DNA of 64,000 nt from Actinoallomurus liliacearum (GCF_039542035.1 NZ_BAABHJ010000012.1:1-64000), one strand, 5' to 3'. Counted from the first letter of the stretch, positions 7,610 through 15,202 are shown. A program made the numbers and translations. The notes: generated from the letters alone by a model not told the origin.

Positions 7610-8440
7610 ATGTGCGGGCGGTATTCCACGGCGCGCGGGCGCGAGGAGATCATCGACGCCTTCGACGTCGAGCGCGACACGACCGACGCGCTCGAACCCG
7701 ACTACAACGTCGCGCCGACCAAGCCGGTGCCGATGATCCTGACGCGGGACGTCCGCGAGCTTCACGTGGCGCGGTGGGGCCTGGTGCCGTCCTGGGCGAA
7801 GGACCCGGCGATCGGCTCCCGGATGATCAACGCGCGGGTCGAGACGGTGCACGAGAAACCCGCCTTCCGGCGCGCCTTCGCCCGGCGCCGCTGCCTGCTG
7901 CCCGCCGACGGCTACTACGAGTGGTACACGCGTGAGGAGGGCGGCAAGCAGCCGTTCTTCATCCGGCCCTCCGACGGGAGCATGCTCGCGATGGCCGGCC
8001 TCTACGAGGTCTGGCGTCCGGCCCGGGAGGTCGGTCGGGGTCGGCCGGGAGGTCGGTCGGGGTCGGCCGGGAGGTCGGTCGGGGTCGGTTGGTCGGGATG
8101 GACTGGTCGGGATGGACTGGTCGGGGCAGACACAGACGCGCCCGAGGAGGAGTGGCTGCTGAGCTGCACGGTCATCACCACGGAGGCGAGCGACGACGTG
8201 GGCCGCATCCACGAGAGGATGCCGATGCTGGTCGAGCCGGAGCGGTTCGGCGCGTGGCTCGACCCGGAGCTGACCGCCCCGGAGGAGGTCCGGTCCCTGC
8301 TGGTGCCGGCCGCCGCCGGCCGGCTGGAGGCATACCCCGTCTCCACGGCAGTGAACAAAGTCCGAAATTACGGGCCTGAACTGGTCAAACCACTGCCCGA
8401 TCTGGGTATCTCTCCAGGCGAGACCCCCACGCTGTTCTGA
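7610..8440 (+). CDS. SOS response-associated peptidase (SRAP, YedK/HMCES family)
   Basis: SRAP proteins crosslink to abasic sites in single-stranded DNA through Cys2. All key features are visible: MCGRY at the start (Cys2), YNVAPTKPVPMI, WGLVPSWAKD, MINARVET, the ADGYYEW motif and HERMP (catalytic His region). The 276-residue length exceeds the usual 220-240 because about 35 residues rich in Gly/Arg/Ser are inserted between YEVWR and EEEWLLSCTVITTEAS; this insertion is encoded by tandem repeats (separate entry). A GGGAG at 7603-7607 precedes ATG 7610. A DksA-like gene follows 21 bases later, probably in the same transcript. Confidence 0.9.
   Translation: MCGRYSTARGREEIIDAFDVERDTTDALEPDYNVAPTKPVPMILTRDVRELHVARWGLVPSWAKDPAIGSRMINARVETVHEKPAFRRAFARRRCLLPADGYYEWYTREEGGKQPFFIRPSDGSMLAMAGLYEVWRPAREVGRGRPGGRSGSAGRSVGVGWSGWTGRDGLVGADTDAPEEEWLLSCTVITTEASDDVGRIHERMPMLVEPERFGAWLDPELTAPEEVRSLLVPAAAGRLEAYPVSTAVNKVRNYGPELVKPLPDLGISPGETPTLF
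8025..8118 (+). repeat. Tandem repeats inside the SRAP gene (3 x 22 bp, then 2 x 14 bp)
   Basis: Three copies of a 22-bp unit beginning GGGAGGTCGGTC start at 8025, 8047 and 8069 (the third with two changes at its end). They are followed by two exact copies of a 14-bp unit (GGTCGGGATGGACT) at 8091 and 8105. Neither unit is a multiple of three, so each copy is read in a different frame, yet the reading frame is kept across the whole block. It encodes a Gly/Arg/Ser/Trp-rich loop. Confidence 0.9.
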
Positions 8441-8461
8441 CCGCCTCGCCAGGAGGTACGC

Positions 8462-8794
8462 ATGGTCGTGGACACGGCGCAGAGGCGCCTGGAGGACATG
8501 CTCGCCGATCTCGATCAGGCGATCGCCGTCCTACGGAGCGAACACCCGGAGGCCGACCAGCACACCGCCGACGCCGGCGCGAGCCTGTCCGCCACCGACC
8601 GGGCGGAGGCCGCGCTGGACGCCATGCGCCGCGAGCGCGCCGAGGTGCTGGCCGCCCTCGCCCGTGCCCGGGCGGGCACGTACGGCAAGTGCGTCGACTG
8701 CGGCCAGCCGGTCCCGGAGGGGCGGCTGGAGGCACGGCCCGCCGCCGCCCGCTGCGTCACCTGCCAGGCCAAGCACGACCGTTTCCGGCGCTGA
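8462..8794 (+). CDS. DksA/TraR-family zinc-finger protein
   Basis: The 110-residue protein has a helical coiled-coil-like N-terminal two thirds (RLEDMLADLDQAIAVL..., AALDAMRRERAEVLAALARAR) and a C-terminal four-cysteine zinc finger CVDC...CVTC near residues 79-100 preceded by GTYGKC. This is the DksA/TraR C4 architecture, although the acidic DxxDxA tip of true DksA is not clear. Family members bind RNA polymerase secondary channel; the role here is unproven. GGAGG lies 5-10 bases before ATG 8462. It follows the SRAP gene closely and converges on the methyltransferase gene. Confidence 0.85.
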   Translation: MVVDTAQRRLEDMLADLDQAIAVLRSEHPEADQHTADAGASLSATDRAEAALDAMRRERAEVLAALARARAGTYGKCVDCGQPVPEGRLEARPAAARCVTCQAKHDRFRR

Positions 8795-8812
8795 GACTTC
8801 CCTCAGGGTCCG

Positions 8813-8856
8813 CGCGGGTACGAGCCGCCCGGAGGATCGGGTGCCCGTACCCCGCG
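8813..8856. terminator. Possible bidirectional terminator hairpin
   Basis: CGCGGGTACG at 8813-8822 pairs with CGTACCCCGCG at 8846-8856 with one bulge and a 23-base loop. It lies between the converging DksA-like and methyltransferase genes. There is no T-tract. Confidence 0.4.
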
Positions 8857-8863
8857 TGGGCCG

Positions 8864-9604
8864 TCAGAAGCTCTTGATGGCGCTCGCCACCAGGTGGATG
8901 CCGACCGGCTCGTCGCCGAGCGGCGCCGTCAGCTCCGCGCGGACCAGCCGCGGGAGCGCCTGCGGGCTCGTGCTCAGGACGTGCTCGACCGTCGAGGGCG
9001 ACAGGGTCGTCCGAGGCCTGATCCACTCCAGCTCCAGCCCGCTGTCGGTGAGCAGCTCGCGCAGTTGCTCGGCGCCGAAGCAGCGGGTGATCGAGCCGTC
9101 CGGCCAGGGCACCAGAACGACCTCGGAGCGGGGCACGTCCGACAGGTGCGCCCAGAAGTTCTGCTCGGCGAGGATGGCCATGCCGAGCACGAGCGAGTCG
9201 ACGCACATGAGCACCCGGCCGCCCGGCCGGAGCACCCGTGAGATCTCCGCCACGATGTTCTCGGTGACGAGATGCCGGGAGAGGACCCGGCCCTCGGCGA
9301 CCACGGCGTCGAAGGAGCCGTCGGCGAGGAACCCGAGCGAGGCGGGATCGGCCACCACCGGCCGTACCCGCCGTGAGTGCGGCCCGCTGCGCGGTGTCTC
9401 CCGGACCTCGACGACCGTGTGGCCCGCCGCGGCCGCCTGCGGCGCGCAGCGTGCCTGCGGGCCCGACAGATCGAGCACGCGGGACGGCCGGTGCGGAAGC
9501 CAGCGGGAGAGCTGGGCGGCGGCGACGGCCCAGTAGAAGGTCCAGTAGCTCGCAAGCGACTCGGACTCGCCGACAGCGGGATGCTTCGCCGGAATCGACA
9601 GCAC
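8864..9604 (-). CDS. Class I SAM-dependent methyltransferase
   Basis: The 246-residue protein has a Rossmann-type motif I VLDLSGPQA (acid loop with only one clear glycine), motif II region VVEVRE, DGSFDAVVAEGRVLSRHL (motif IV) and VLRPGGRVLMCVDS (post-motif II, typical of UbiE-like methyltransferases). The substrate is unknown. GTG 9604 is chosen over ATG 9625 because GAGGAG lies six bases upstream of it. The gene is divergent from sigR, with about 160 bases between them. Confidence 0.75.
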   Translation of the reverse strand: MLSIPAKHPAVGESESLASYWTFYWAVAAAQLSRWLPHRPSRVLDLSGPQARCAPQAAAAGHTVVEVRETPRSGPHSRRVRPVVADPASLGFLADGSFDAVVAEGRVLSRHLVTENIVAEISRVLRPGGRVLMCVDSLVLGMAILAEQNFWAHLSDVPRSEVVLVPWPDGSITRCFGAEQLRELLTDSGLELEWIRPRTTLSPSTVEHVLSTSPQALPRLVRAELTAPLGDEPVGIHLVASAIKSF

Positions 9605-9698
9605 GGCGGCTCCTCGGGGATGCATTTATCCCAATCCTTCCCTGTCGACGGCATCGCTTCACCCGTTGTCACTGGTGACCGAGCATTCCTCTTTCCCG

Positions 9699-9724
9699 GG
9701 AATCCCGCGGCCATGCGAGGTGTT
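9699..9724 (+). promoter_or_regulatory. SigR-dependent promoter (autoregulatory) upstream of sigR
   Basis: GGAAT at 9699-9703 is separated by exactly 18 bases from GTT at 9722-9724. This matches the GGAAT-N18/19-GTT consensus of SigR/SigH promoters. The expected start of transcription near 9732 lies about 35 bases before the GTG/ATG/ATG triplet of starts at 9765-9771. It predicts positive feedback on sigR-rsrA. Confidence 0.8.
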
Positions 9725-9770
9725 GCACTGCGTCATAACGGTCGGTGACATGGATTAGTTCGAGGTGATG

Positions 9771-10490
9771 ATGAGCCTTCTGCTCGCGGACCGTCGGCAG
9801 GCGTCGCCGGCGGACCCGCTATCGTCTGGTGCGTACGGTTCCGATGCCGACGTCGGCCGGATGGAGGAGGTGGGTCAGGTTCCCGAGGCAGTGGAGACAC
9901 TGGAGGAGCGGACCAGGCGCTTCGAGCGCGACGTGCTGCCGTTCCTGGACCAGCTCTACTCGGCCGCGCTGCGGATGACGCGGAACCCGGCCGATGCCGA
10001 GGACCTGGTCCAAGAGACCTTCGCGAAGGCGTTCGGGTCCTTCCATCAGTTCCAGGAGGGCACGAACCTCAAAGCCTGGCTCTACCGGATCCTCACCAAC
10101 ACGTTCATCAACTCCTACCGCAAGAAGCAGCGGGAGCCCAAGCAGTCCGCCGCCGAGGAGATCGAGGACTGGCAGCTCGCGCGGGCCGAATCCCACACCT
10201 CGAGCGGGCTGAAGTCCGCGGAGGCCGAGGCGCTCGAGCACCTGCCCGACTCCGACGTCAAGACGGCCCTGCAGGCGCTGCCCGAGGACTTCCGCATGGC
10301 GGTCTACTTCGCCGACGTGGAGGGCTTCTCGTACAAGGAGATCGCCGACATTATGGGCACTCCGATCGGTACGGTGATGTCCCGGCTGCATCGTGGTAGG
10401 CGTCAGCTGCGCTCGATGCTCGAGGACTACGCGCGTGAGCACGGTCTCGCCCGCGCGAACGGCGGACAGCGTAGGGAGGACCAGTCATGA
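9771..10490 (+). CDS. sigR: Thiol-oxidative-stress sigma factor SigR/SigH (ECF family)
   Basis: Directs transcription of the thioredoxin/mycothiol regulon when RsrA is oxidised. Region 2 reads DQLYSAALRMTRNPADAEDLVQ..., then AWLYRILTNTFINSYRKKQ; region 4 is LPEDFRMAVYFADVEGFSYKEIA...GTVMSRLHRGRRQLR. These are near-identical to SigR/SigH. Starts are ambiguous. GTG 9765, ATG 9768 and ATG 9771 (best spaced from GAGG 9762-9765) give a form of about 239 residues. ATG 9861 gives the canonical-length 209-residue protein but has little Shine-Dalgarno; GTG 9891 is a further option. The long form resembles the unstable SigR-prime isoform known in Streptomyces. The stop overlaps rsrA by four bases (ATGA). 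Confidence 0.95.
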   Translation: MSLLLADRRQASPADPLSSGAYGSDADVGRMEEVGQVPEAVETLEERTRRFERDVLPFLDQLYSAALRMTRNPADAEDLVQETFAKAFGSFHQFQEGTNLKAWLYRILTNTFINSYRKKQREPKQSAAEEIEDWQLARAESHTSSGLKSAEAEALEHLPDSDVKTALQALPEDFRMAVYFADVEGFSYKEIADIMGTPIGTVMSRLHRGRRQLRSMLEDYAREHGLARANGGQRREDQS

Positions 10491-10753
10491 GCTGCGGTAA
10501 GCCGCACGAGACCCCGTGCTCTGAGGTGCTGGGCCGTATCTACGACTATCTCGACGGCGAGCTGGACCAGGGCGGCTGCTCCGACATCCGGCAGCACCTC
10601 GACGAGTGCGGGCCCTGTCTCCGGGAGTACGGCCTCGAGGAGGCCGTGAAGAAGCTCGTGCACAAGTCGTGCGGGTGCGACCCCGTGCCGCCGGACCTGC
10701 GGGCGAAGGTCATGGGGCGCATCGAGCAGGTCCGCTCCTCACTGCCCGAGTAA
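10487..10753 (+). CDS. rsrA: Redox-sensing zinc anti-sigma factor RsrA (RshA)
   Basis: Binds and inhibits SigR when reduced; disulfide formation with zinc release frees the sigma factor. The 88-residue protein has the zinc/redox residues at the same positions as Streptomyces RsrA: Cys11, His37, Cys41 and Cys44 (HLDECGPC), plus Cys3, Cys31 and a C-terminal SCGC pair near 61-63. It starts inside the sigR stop (ATGA), giving translational coupling and presumably 1:1 production. Confidence 0.95.
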   Translation: MSCGKPHETPCSEVLGRIYDYLDGELDQGGCSDIRQHLDECGPCLREYGLEEAVKKLVHKSCGCDPVPPDLRAKVMGRIEQVRSSLPE

Positions 10754-10816
10754 GGCGGATCAGGACCGTAGGTGACGATTGGTTCACGCTTTGCTCACGT
10801 TTCCGCGGGCGTCTGC

Positions 10817-10842
10817 GTGACCTGTCACACTCGGGTTAGGCT
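10817..10842 (+). promoter_or_regulatory. Putative promoter with palindromic operator, upstream of HD-GYP gene
   Basis: A 12-bp palindrome GTGAC-CT-GTCAC (10817-10828) overlaps where the -35 element would sit for the -10-like TAGGCT at 10837-10842. A repressor or CRP/FNR-type protein could bind here; the half-site resembles the core of CRP sites but has a shorter spacer. Transcription would leave a leader of roughly 120 bases. Confidence 0.35.
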
Positions 10843-10929
10843 TACCCCCGATCATTCGGGCATCGTCGAGTCGTAGCCGGGCCGCCGCACCGTCCAGGTG
10901 CCCAGGCGCGACAGGGGAGGCAGAAACAC

Positions 10930-10956
10930 ATGCGAGTAGGCGTGTCCTGGGCTTAG
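10930..10956 (+). CDS. Possible 8-codon upstream ORF (leader peptide)
   Basis: ATG 10930 follows the best Shine-Dalgarno in this leader (GGGGAGG, about eight bases upstream) and encodes MRVGVSWA before TAG at 10954-10956. The stop lies 11 bases before the GTG used for the HD-GYP protein, which itself has no Shine-Dalgarno. This suggests translational coupling. It is in a different frame from the main gene. Alternatively it is chance. Confidence 0.3.
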   Translation: MRVGVSWA

Positions 10957-10967
10957 CCCATTACCTC

Positions 10968-12320
10968 GTGGGGGCGGCATTGCGTGGACTACCCCTGGCC
11001 GCATGGGCTTACGTCTGTACGGTCGTCGCGCTCGGCACCTCATGCATCGCTCTCTCGTCGTTCCACCACATCCACTGGACGACGCTCGCGGTGCTTGCGG
11101 TGCTCTCCGTGATCTGCGAGTCGGTGCCGGCGCTGCTCAGCAGCGCCAGCGCCCGCGTCTCGCTGAGCTACTCGGCCGGCCTGGCCTCGGTCGTGCTCCT
11201 CGGGCCCGTCGGCGCCGCCCTGGTGGGCGCCTCGGCCGTAGTCACCGGCCGACGCGACGTCGCCCTCGTCAAGAGGGTCTTCAACGGCGCGCAGTTCGCC
11301 CTCTCCGGATACCTCGCCGGCGTGGTCTACCGGGCGGCCGGAGGCACGGTCGGCAAGCCGTCCGACGGATCGTTCCCCGGCATCATCCCGCCCTACGTCG
11401 CGGCGCTGGCCACCTACGTCGCCGTGAACCTCGGCCTGATCGCCATCATCCTCGTGCTGACCCGGCAGGCGCCCATGTGGGGGTTCCGCTGGGGACCCGT
11501 CGGTCAGCTCGCCATCGGTCAGCTCGCGTACGGCATGTTCGGCCTGCTGATCGCCGCGCCGTGGGGGGTCGTCGGCCCCTTCTCCGCGGTGCTGGTGCTG
11601 CTGCCGATGTTCATCGCCCGGTGGGCCCTGGAGCAGACCCAGGCCCAGCAGGAGGCCCAGGCCGCCACGATCGCGGCGCTGTGCCAGGCGGTGGAGACCA
11701 AGGACTACTACACGCGCGGCCACAGCGAGCGGGTCTCCCGCGGCGCGTCGATGATCGCCAAGGAGATCGGGATGCGACCCGACCGGGTCGGCGCGGTCCG
11801 GTACGCCGGCATGCTGCACGACGTCGGCAAGCTCGGCGTGCCGACGAAGGTGCTGCAGAAGTCCGGCGCCCTGTCGGAGGAGGAGTTCGCCGCCATCCAG
11901 TTGCACCCGATGCGCGGCCTGGAGATCGTCCGTGACATCGGCTTCCTCGACGAGGCCCTGGCGGGGATCATGCACCACCACGAGCGGATGGACGGCACCG
12001 GGTACCCCATGGGCCTGGCCGGGTCGGAGATCCCCGAGTTCGCCCGGGTGATCTCGGTCGCGGACGCGTTCGACTCGATGACCTCCACCCGGTCCTACCG
12101 CCCGGCCATGTCCCTCGAGGCCGGCATGACCGAGCTGCGGCGCTGCGCGGGCACCCACTTCGATCCCGCGCTGGTCGAGGCGTTCGTCACCGCGGTCGAG
12201 CGCGACGGCTGGAACCGGCCCGATCCCGTCGCCCCGCCCGAGGGCGAGGAGACGGCCCAACAGGACCACGACGACCCCAGCGTGCCGCTGCGCGTCGCGG
12301 GTGAAGGCGTCCGCTCGTGA
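10968..12320 (+). CDS. Membrane-anchored HD-GYP phosphodiesterase
   Basis: The HD-GYP family degrades cyclic di-GMP, though some members act on other signals. The 450-residue protein has about seven N-terminal membrane segments (residues 10-220), a short coiled linker (LEQTQAQQEAQAATIA), then an HD-GYP domain with His252, MLHDVGKLG (HD 284-285), HHHER (337-341) and the signature DGTGYP (342-347). The metal ligands look complete. The C-terminal tail is acidic. GTG 10968 is the first start in frame; TTG 10980 with a G-rich stretch before it is an alternative. It overlaps the next small ORF by GTGA and sits right after sigR-rsrA. Confidence 0.85.
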   Translation: MGAALRGLPLAAWAYVCTVVALGTSCIALSSFHHIHWTTLAVLAVLSVICESVPALLSSASARVSLSYSAGLASVVLLGPVGAALVGASAVVTGRRDVALVKRVFNGAQFALSGYLAGVVYRAAGGTVGKPSDGSFPGIIPPYVAALATYVAVNLGLIAIILVLTRQAPMWGFRWGPVGQLAIGQLAYGMFGLLIAAPWGVVGPFSAVLVLLPMFIARWALEQTQAQQEAQAATIAALCQAVETKDYYTRGHSERVSRGASMIAKEIGMRPDRVGAVRYAGMLHDVGKLGVPTKVLQKSGALSEEEFAAIQLHPMRGLEIVRDIGFLDEALAGIMHHHERMDGTGYPMGLAGSEIPEFARVISVADAFDSMTSTRSYRPAMSLEAGMTELRRCAGTHFDPALVEAFVTAVERDGWNRPDPVAPPEGEETAQQDHDDPSVPLRVAGEGVRS

Positions 12321-12496
12321 CCGGGCGGCGCCCCGCCCCGGAGCGCACGGCCGAGCGGGCCGGCGCCCGCGTACGGGATACGGTGCGCGTCGGCGCCCGC
12401 GTACGGGGTGCGGTACGGGATGGCGCCCGCGTAAGGGACGCGGTGCGGGATGGCGCCCGCGTAGGGATGCGGTTTCGAGCGGGAGGCCCCACATGA
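12317..12496 (+). CDS. Possible 59-residue repeat peptide coupled to the HD genes
   Basis: GTG 12317 overlaps the HD-GYP stop as GTGA, and the ORF ends with TGA 12494 whose bases run into the AGGAG of the next gene. Residues 16-55 are four decapeptides of the form GARVRxxVRx (residues 16, 26, 36 and 46), alternating Arg with Val and Ala, which could form a basic amphipathic strand or helix. Third codon positions are mostly G/C. I know no such family. Support is the tight coupling on both sides and the intact frame through a 30-bp repeat; a non-coding repeat is the alternative. Confidence 0.4.
   Translation: MTGRRPAPERTAERAGARVRDTVRVGARVRGAVRDGARVRDAVRDGARVGMRFRAGGPT
12362..12479 (+). repeat. 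Imperfect 30-bp tandem repeat, four copies
   Basis: Units start at 12362, 12392, 12422 and 12452 (the last 28 bp). All begin GGCGCCCGCGTA and then diverge at a few positions. A 30-bp period is a multiple of three, so the repeat is compatible with coding and is read as a decapeptide in the coupled ORF. Confidence 0.9.
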
Positions 12497-12506
12497 GGAG
12501 GCGCCC

Positions 12507-13775
12507 ATGAGCGCGCCGGCGCCCGCGCGCCGACGCGCCGTCGGCCAGGCGCTGGACTCCGCGCAGCTCCTGCTGATCGCGGTGACGGGACTGCTCGTCA
12601 TCGGCTCGGTCACCCAGGTCGCCGCGGTCGGCGTCGTCGACTCCCGCACCGCCGTGCTGTTCGGCGCGTTGATCGCGGTGGGCGAGCTGCTGCGCATGCT
12701 CGTGCCCGGCAACCGCGAGGTCGCGCCGATCGCCAGCGCGGGCGCGCTCGGATACGCGCTCCTGCTGAAGGTCGGCGCCGAGTCCGCCGTCCACTCGGCC
12801 TTCCAGGTCGTGACCGTCACCGCCTGCGGGACCCTCGCCGGCGCGCTGCCGCACATCGCGGTCGGCCGGATTCCCCGGCTCGACGCGCTGGCCCGGCGGA
12901 TCCTCACCCCCTCGGTGGTGGCCTTCATCTTCCGGCCGATCATGGACTCCTCGCTGCGCGAGTACTGGCCGGCGCTCATCACCGTGATGGTGCTGACCGT
13001 GATCCTGTCGTGCGTCGTCGACATCAGCGTCGCGGCGGTGATCCGGGCGGAGGCGGTGCGCGCGCGGTTCGGCATCGCGCTCGGCGACGAGATCCGGGCC
13101 ATGGGGCCGCTGTGCGCCGCCTCGGGCGCGACGGGCATGCTCCTCGCGGTCAGCACGTTCGTCATGGGCCCGGCCGCGCTGCTCGTCTTCACCGCGCCGA
13201 TCCTCGTCACTCAGGTGGCGTTCCGGCGGTTCGCCGGGATCCGGGCGACCTACCTGCAGACCGTCCGTGCCCTGTCCCAGGTCACCGAGGTCGGCGGGTA
13301 CGTCGAGGCGGGGCACTCCCGGCGCGTCAGCCGGCTCGCCGTCGCGATGGGCCGAGAGCTCGGCATGACCGAGGAAGCGCTCCTCGAGCTGGAGTACGCC
13401 GCGCTGATGCACGACATCGGGCAGCTCTCGCTGCGCGACCCGATCCCCGGCGGCGCGACCGTCCTCGCCTCCCCCCAGGAGCAGCGCCGCATCGCCGAGC
13501 TCGGCGCGGGCGTGATCACCAAGACCGGCGTGCTGGACGAGGTCGCCGAGATCGTGCGCCGCCAGTCCGACCCGTACCGCGTGAGCGACGGTTCGGCGCC
13601 ACCCCTCGCGAGCCGTGTCATCAAGGTGGCGAACGCCTACGATGATCTCGTCGGTGACTCGGCCGACCGCGACCGGTCGGCGGCCGTGCTGGAGCGGCTG
13701 CGCCTCGACTCGGCGGCGGAGTACGACCCCACGGTGATCGAGGCGCTCGGCCACGCTGTCGACCGCATGCGGTGA
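12507..13775 (+). CDS. Membrane HD-domain protein without a GYP motif
   Basis: The 422-residue protein has the same layout as the HD-GYP protein before it: six or seven membrane segments up to about residue 240, then an HD domain (His270, LMHDIGQLS with HD at 302-303, VIKVANAYDDL near the end). The HHxxxxDGxGYP stretch is absent; the corresponding region reads IVRRQSDPYRVSDG. It looks like a diverged duplicate whose phosphodiesterase activity is uncertain. GAGGAG at 12495-12500 precedes ATG 12507. It is likely co-transcribed with the HD-GYP gene. Confidence 0.8.
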   Translation: MSAPAPARRRAVGQALDSAQLLLIAVTGLLVIGSVTQVAAVGVVDSRTAVLFGALIAVGELLRMLVPGNREVAPIASAGALGYALLLKVGAESAVHSAFQVVTVTACGTLAGALPHIAVGRIPRLDALARRILTPSVVAFIFRPIMDSSLREYWPALITVMVLTVILSCVVDISVAAVIRAEAVRARFGIALGDEIRAMGPLCAASGATGMLLAVSTFVMGPAALLVFTAPILVTQVAFRRFAGIRATYLQTVRALSQVTEVGGYVEAGHSRRVSRLAVAMGRELGMTEEALLELEYAALMHDIGQLSLRDPIPGGATVLASPQEQRRIAELGAGVITKTGVLDEVAEIVRRQSDPYRVSDGSAPPLASRVIKVANAYDDLVGDSADRDRSAAVLERLRLDSAAEYDPTVIEALGHAVDRMR

Positions 13776-13870
13776 CAAGCCGACCCCACGGGTTTTTGTC
13801 GCCGCGCGCGACGGTACATCGGGCATCGCGTGGTTATTCTCGCTGGGCCGAGTGCGAATAAGGAGGATCG

Positions 13871-15202
13871 GTGTTCGAGTCCGTATTGGTGGCCAACCGC
13901 GGAGAGATCGCCCGTCGTGTGATCCGTACGGTGCGTGCCCTTGGAATCAAGGCCATCGCGGTGTACTCGGAGGCCGACGCGGATCTGCCGTACGTCGATG
14001 AGGCGGACGAGGCGATCCTCATCGGGCCCGCCCAGCCCGCCCAGAGCTACCTCGACGTGGACGCGGTGATGGAGGCGGCCAAGCGCACCCACGCGCAGGC
14101 GATCCACCCCGGCTACGGCTTCCTCGCGGAGAACGCCGCGTTCGCCGAGCGGGTGATCGCCGAGGGACTGGTGTGGATCGGCCCGCCGCCCGAGGCGATC
14201 GCCGCGATGGGCGACAAGATCAACGCGCGGAACCTCATGGAGAAGGCGGGCGTCCCCGTAGCGTCCGGCACCCGCGAGCCCGTCCCCGACGCCGACGCGG
14301 CGGTGGCCGCGGGCATCGGCTACCCGGTCATGGTCAAGGCGGCCGGCGGGGGCGGCGGCATCGGGATGAGCGTCGCCCGCGACGAGGCCGAGCTGCGCAA
14401 GGCGTACGACACGGCCCGCACCCGCGCCGAGCGGTTCTTCGGCAACCCGGACATCCTGCTGGAGCGGTACATCGAGCGCGCCCGGCACGTCGAGGTGCAG
14501 ATCCTCGGCCTGGCCGACGGCACGGTCGTGGCCCTGGGGGAGCGCGACTGCTCCGTGCAGCGCCGGCACCAGAAGATCGTCGAGGAGACCCCGTCGCCCG
14601 CCGTCGGCCCGGAGCTGCGGGCCCGCATGCTCGCCGCCGCCGTACGCGCCGGTGAGGCCGTCGGCTACCGCGGTGCCGGCACGGTCGAGTGCCTGGTCGA
14701 CCCGGTCGCACAGGACTTCGTGTTCCTGGAGATGAACACCCGTCTCCAGGTCGAGCACCCGATCACCGAGCTCGTCACCGGCCTGGACCTGGTCGAACAG
14801 CAGTTGCTGATCGCGGCCGGCGAGCCGGTGTCCTTCACCTCCGTCCAGCCGCGGGGCCACGCCATCGAGTTCCGCGTGTACGCCGAGGACCCGAAGCGCT
14901 TCCTGCCCAGCCCCGGCACGATCAACGTCTGGGAGGAGCCGACCGGCGAGGTCGTCCGCGTCGACTCCGGCTACCGCGCGGGCAACAAGGTCACGCCGTT
15001 CTACGACCCGCTGCTGGCCAAGCTCTGCGTGTACGGCCCGGACCGGGCCCAGGCCCTCGCCGCCGCCCGCCGTGCGGTGGCGGACTTCCGGATCGAGGGC
15101 CTCAAGACCAACCTGCCGTTCTTCGTCGAACTGCTGGACGACGCCGGCTTCGCCACCGGCGAGTACGACACCGGACTCGTGGACCGGATGCGAGCCCGGT
15201 GA
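13871..15202 (+). CDS. accC: Acetyl/propionyl-CoA carboxylase, biotin carboxylase subunit
   Basis: ATP-dependent carboxylation of biotin on a carrier protein. The 443-residue protein is a stand-alone biotin carboxylase: FESVLVANRGEIARRVIRT at the start, ATP-grasp glycine loop MVKAAGGGGGIGM, ERDCSVQRRHQKI, and EMNTRLQVEHPITE with catalytic residues. It lacks the fused BCCP domain of long AccA-type alpha chains. GTG 13871 is preceded by AAGGAGG. A free biotin carrier gene follows 96 bases downstream and is its probable partner. Confidence 0.9.
   Translation: MFESVLVANRGEIARRVIRTVRALGIKAIAVYSEADADLPYVDEADEAILIGPAQPAQSYLDVDAVMEAAKRTHAQAIHPGYGFLAENAAFAERVIAEGLVWIGPPPEAIAAMGDKINARNLMEKAGVPVASGTREPVPDADAAVAAGIGYPVMVKAAGGGGGIGMSVARDEAELRKAYDTARTRAERFFGNPDILLERYIERARHVEVQILGLADGTVVALGERDCSVQRRHQKIVEETPSPAVGPELRARMLAAAVRAGEAVGYRGAGTVECLVDPVAQDFVFLEMNTRLQVEHPITELVTGLDLVEQQLLIAAGEPVSFTSVQPRGHAIEFRVYAEDPKRFLPSPGTINVWEEPTGEVVRVDSGYRAGNKVTPFYDPLLAKLCVYGPDRAQALAAARRAVADFRIEGLKTNLPFFVELLDDAGFATGEYDTGLVDRMRAR

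Noticed and set aside
12362..12479. CRISPR array
   Set aside because: The 30-bp units are directly abutting with no spacers and there are no cas genes; it is a tandem repeat.
11040..13826. A 928-codon open frame opposite the two HD genes
   Set aside because: Antisense shadow of two recognisable membrane HD proteins; no domain seen.
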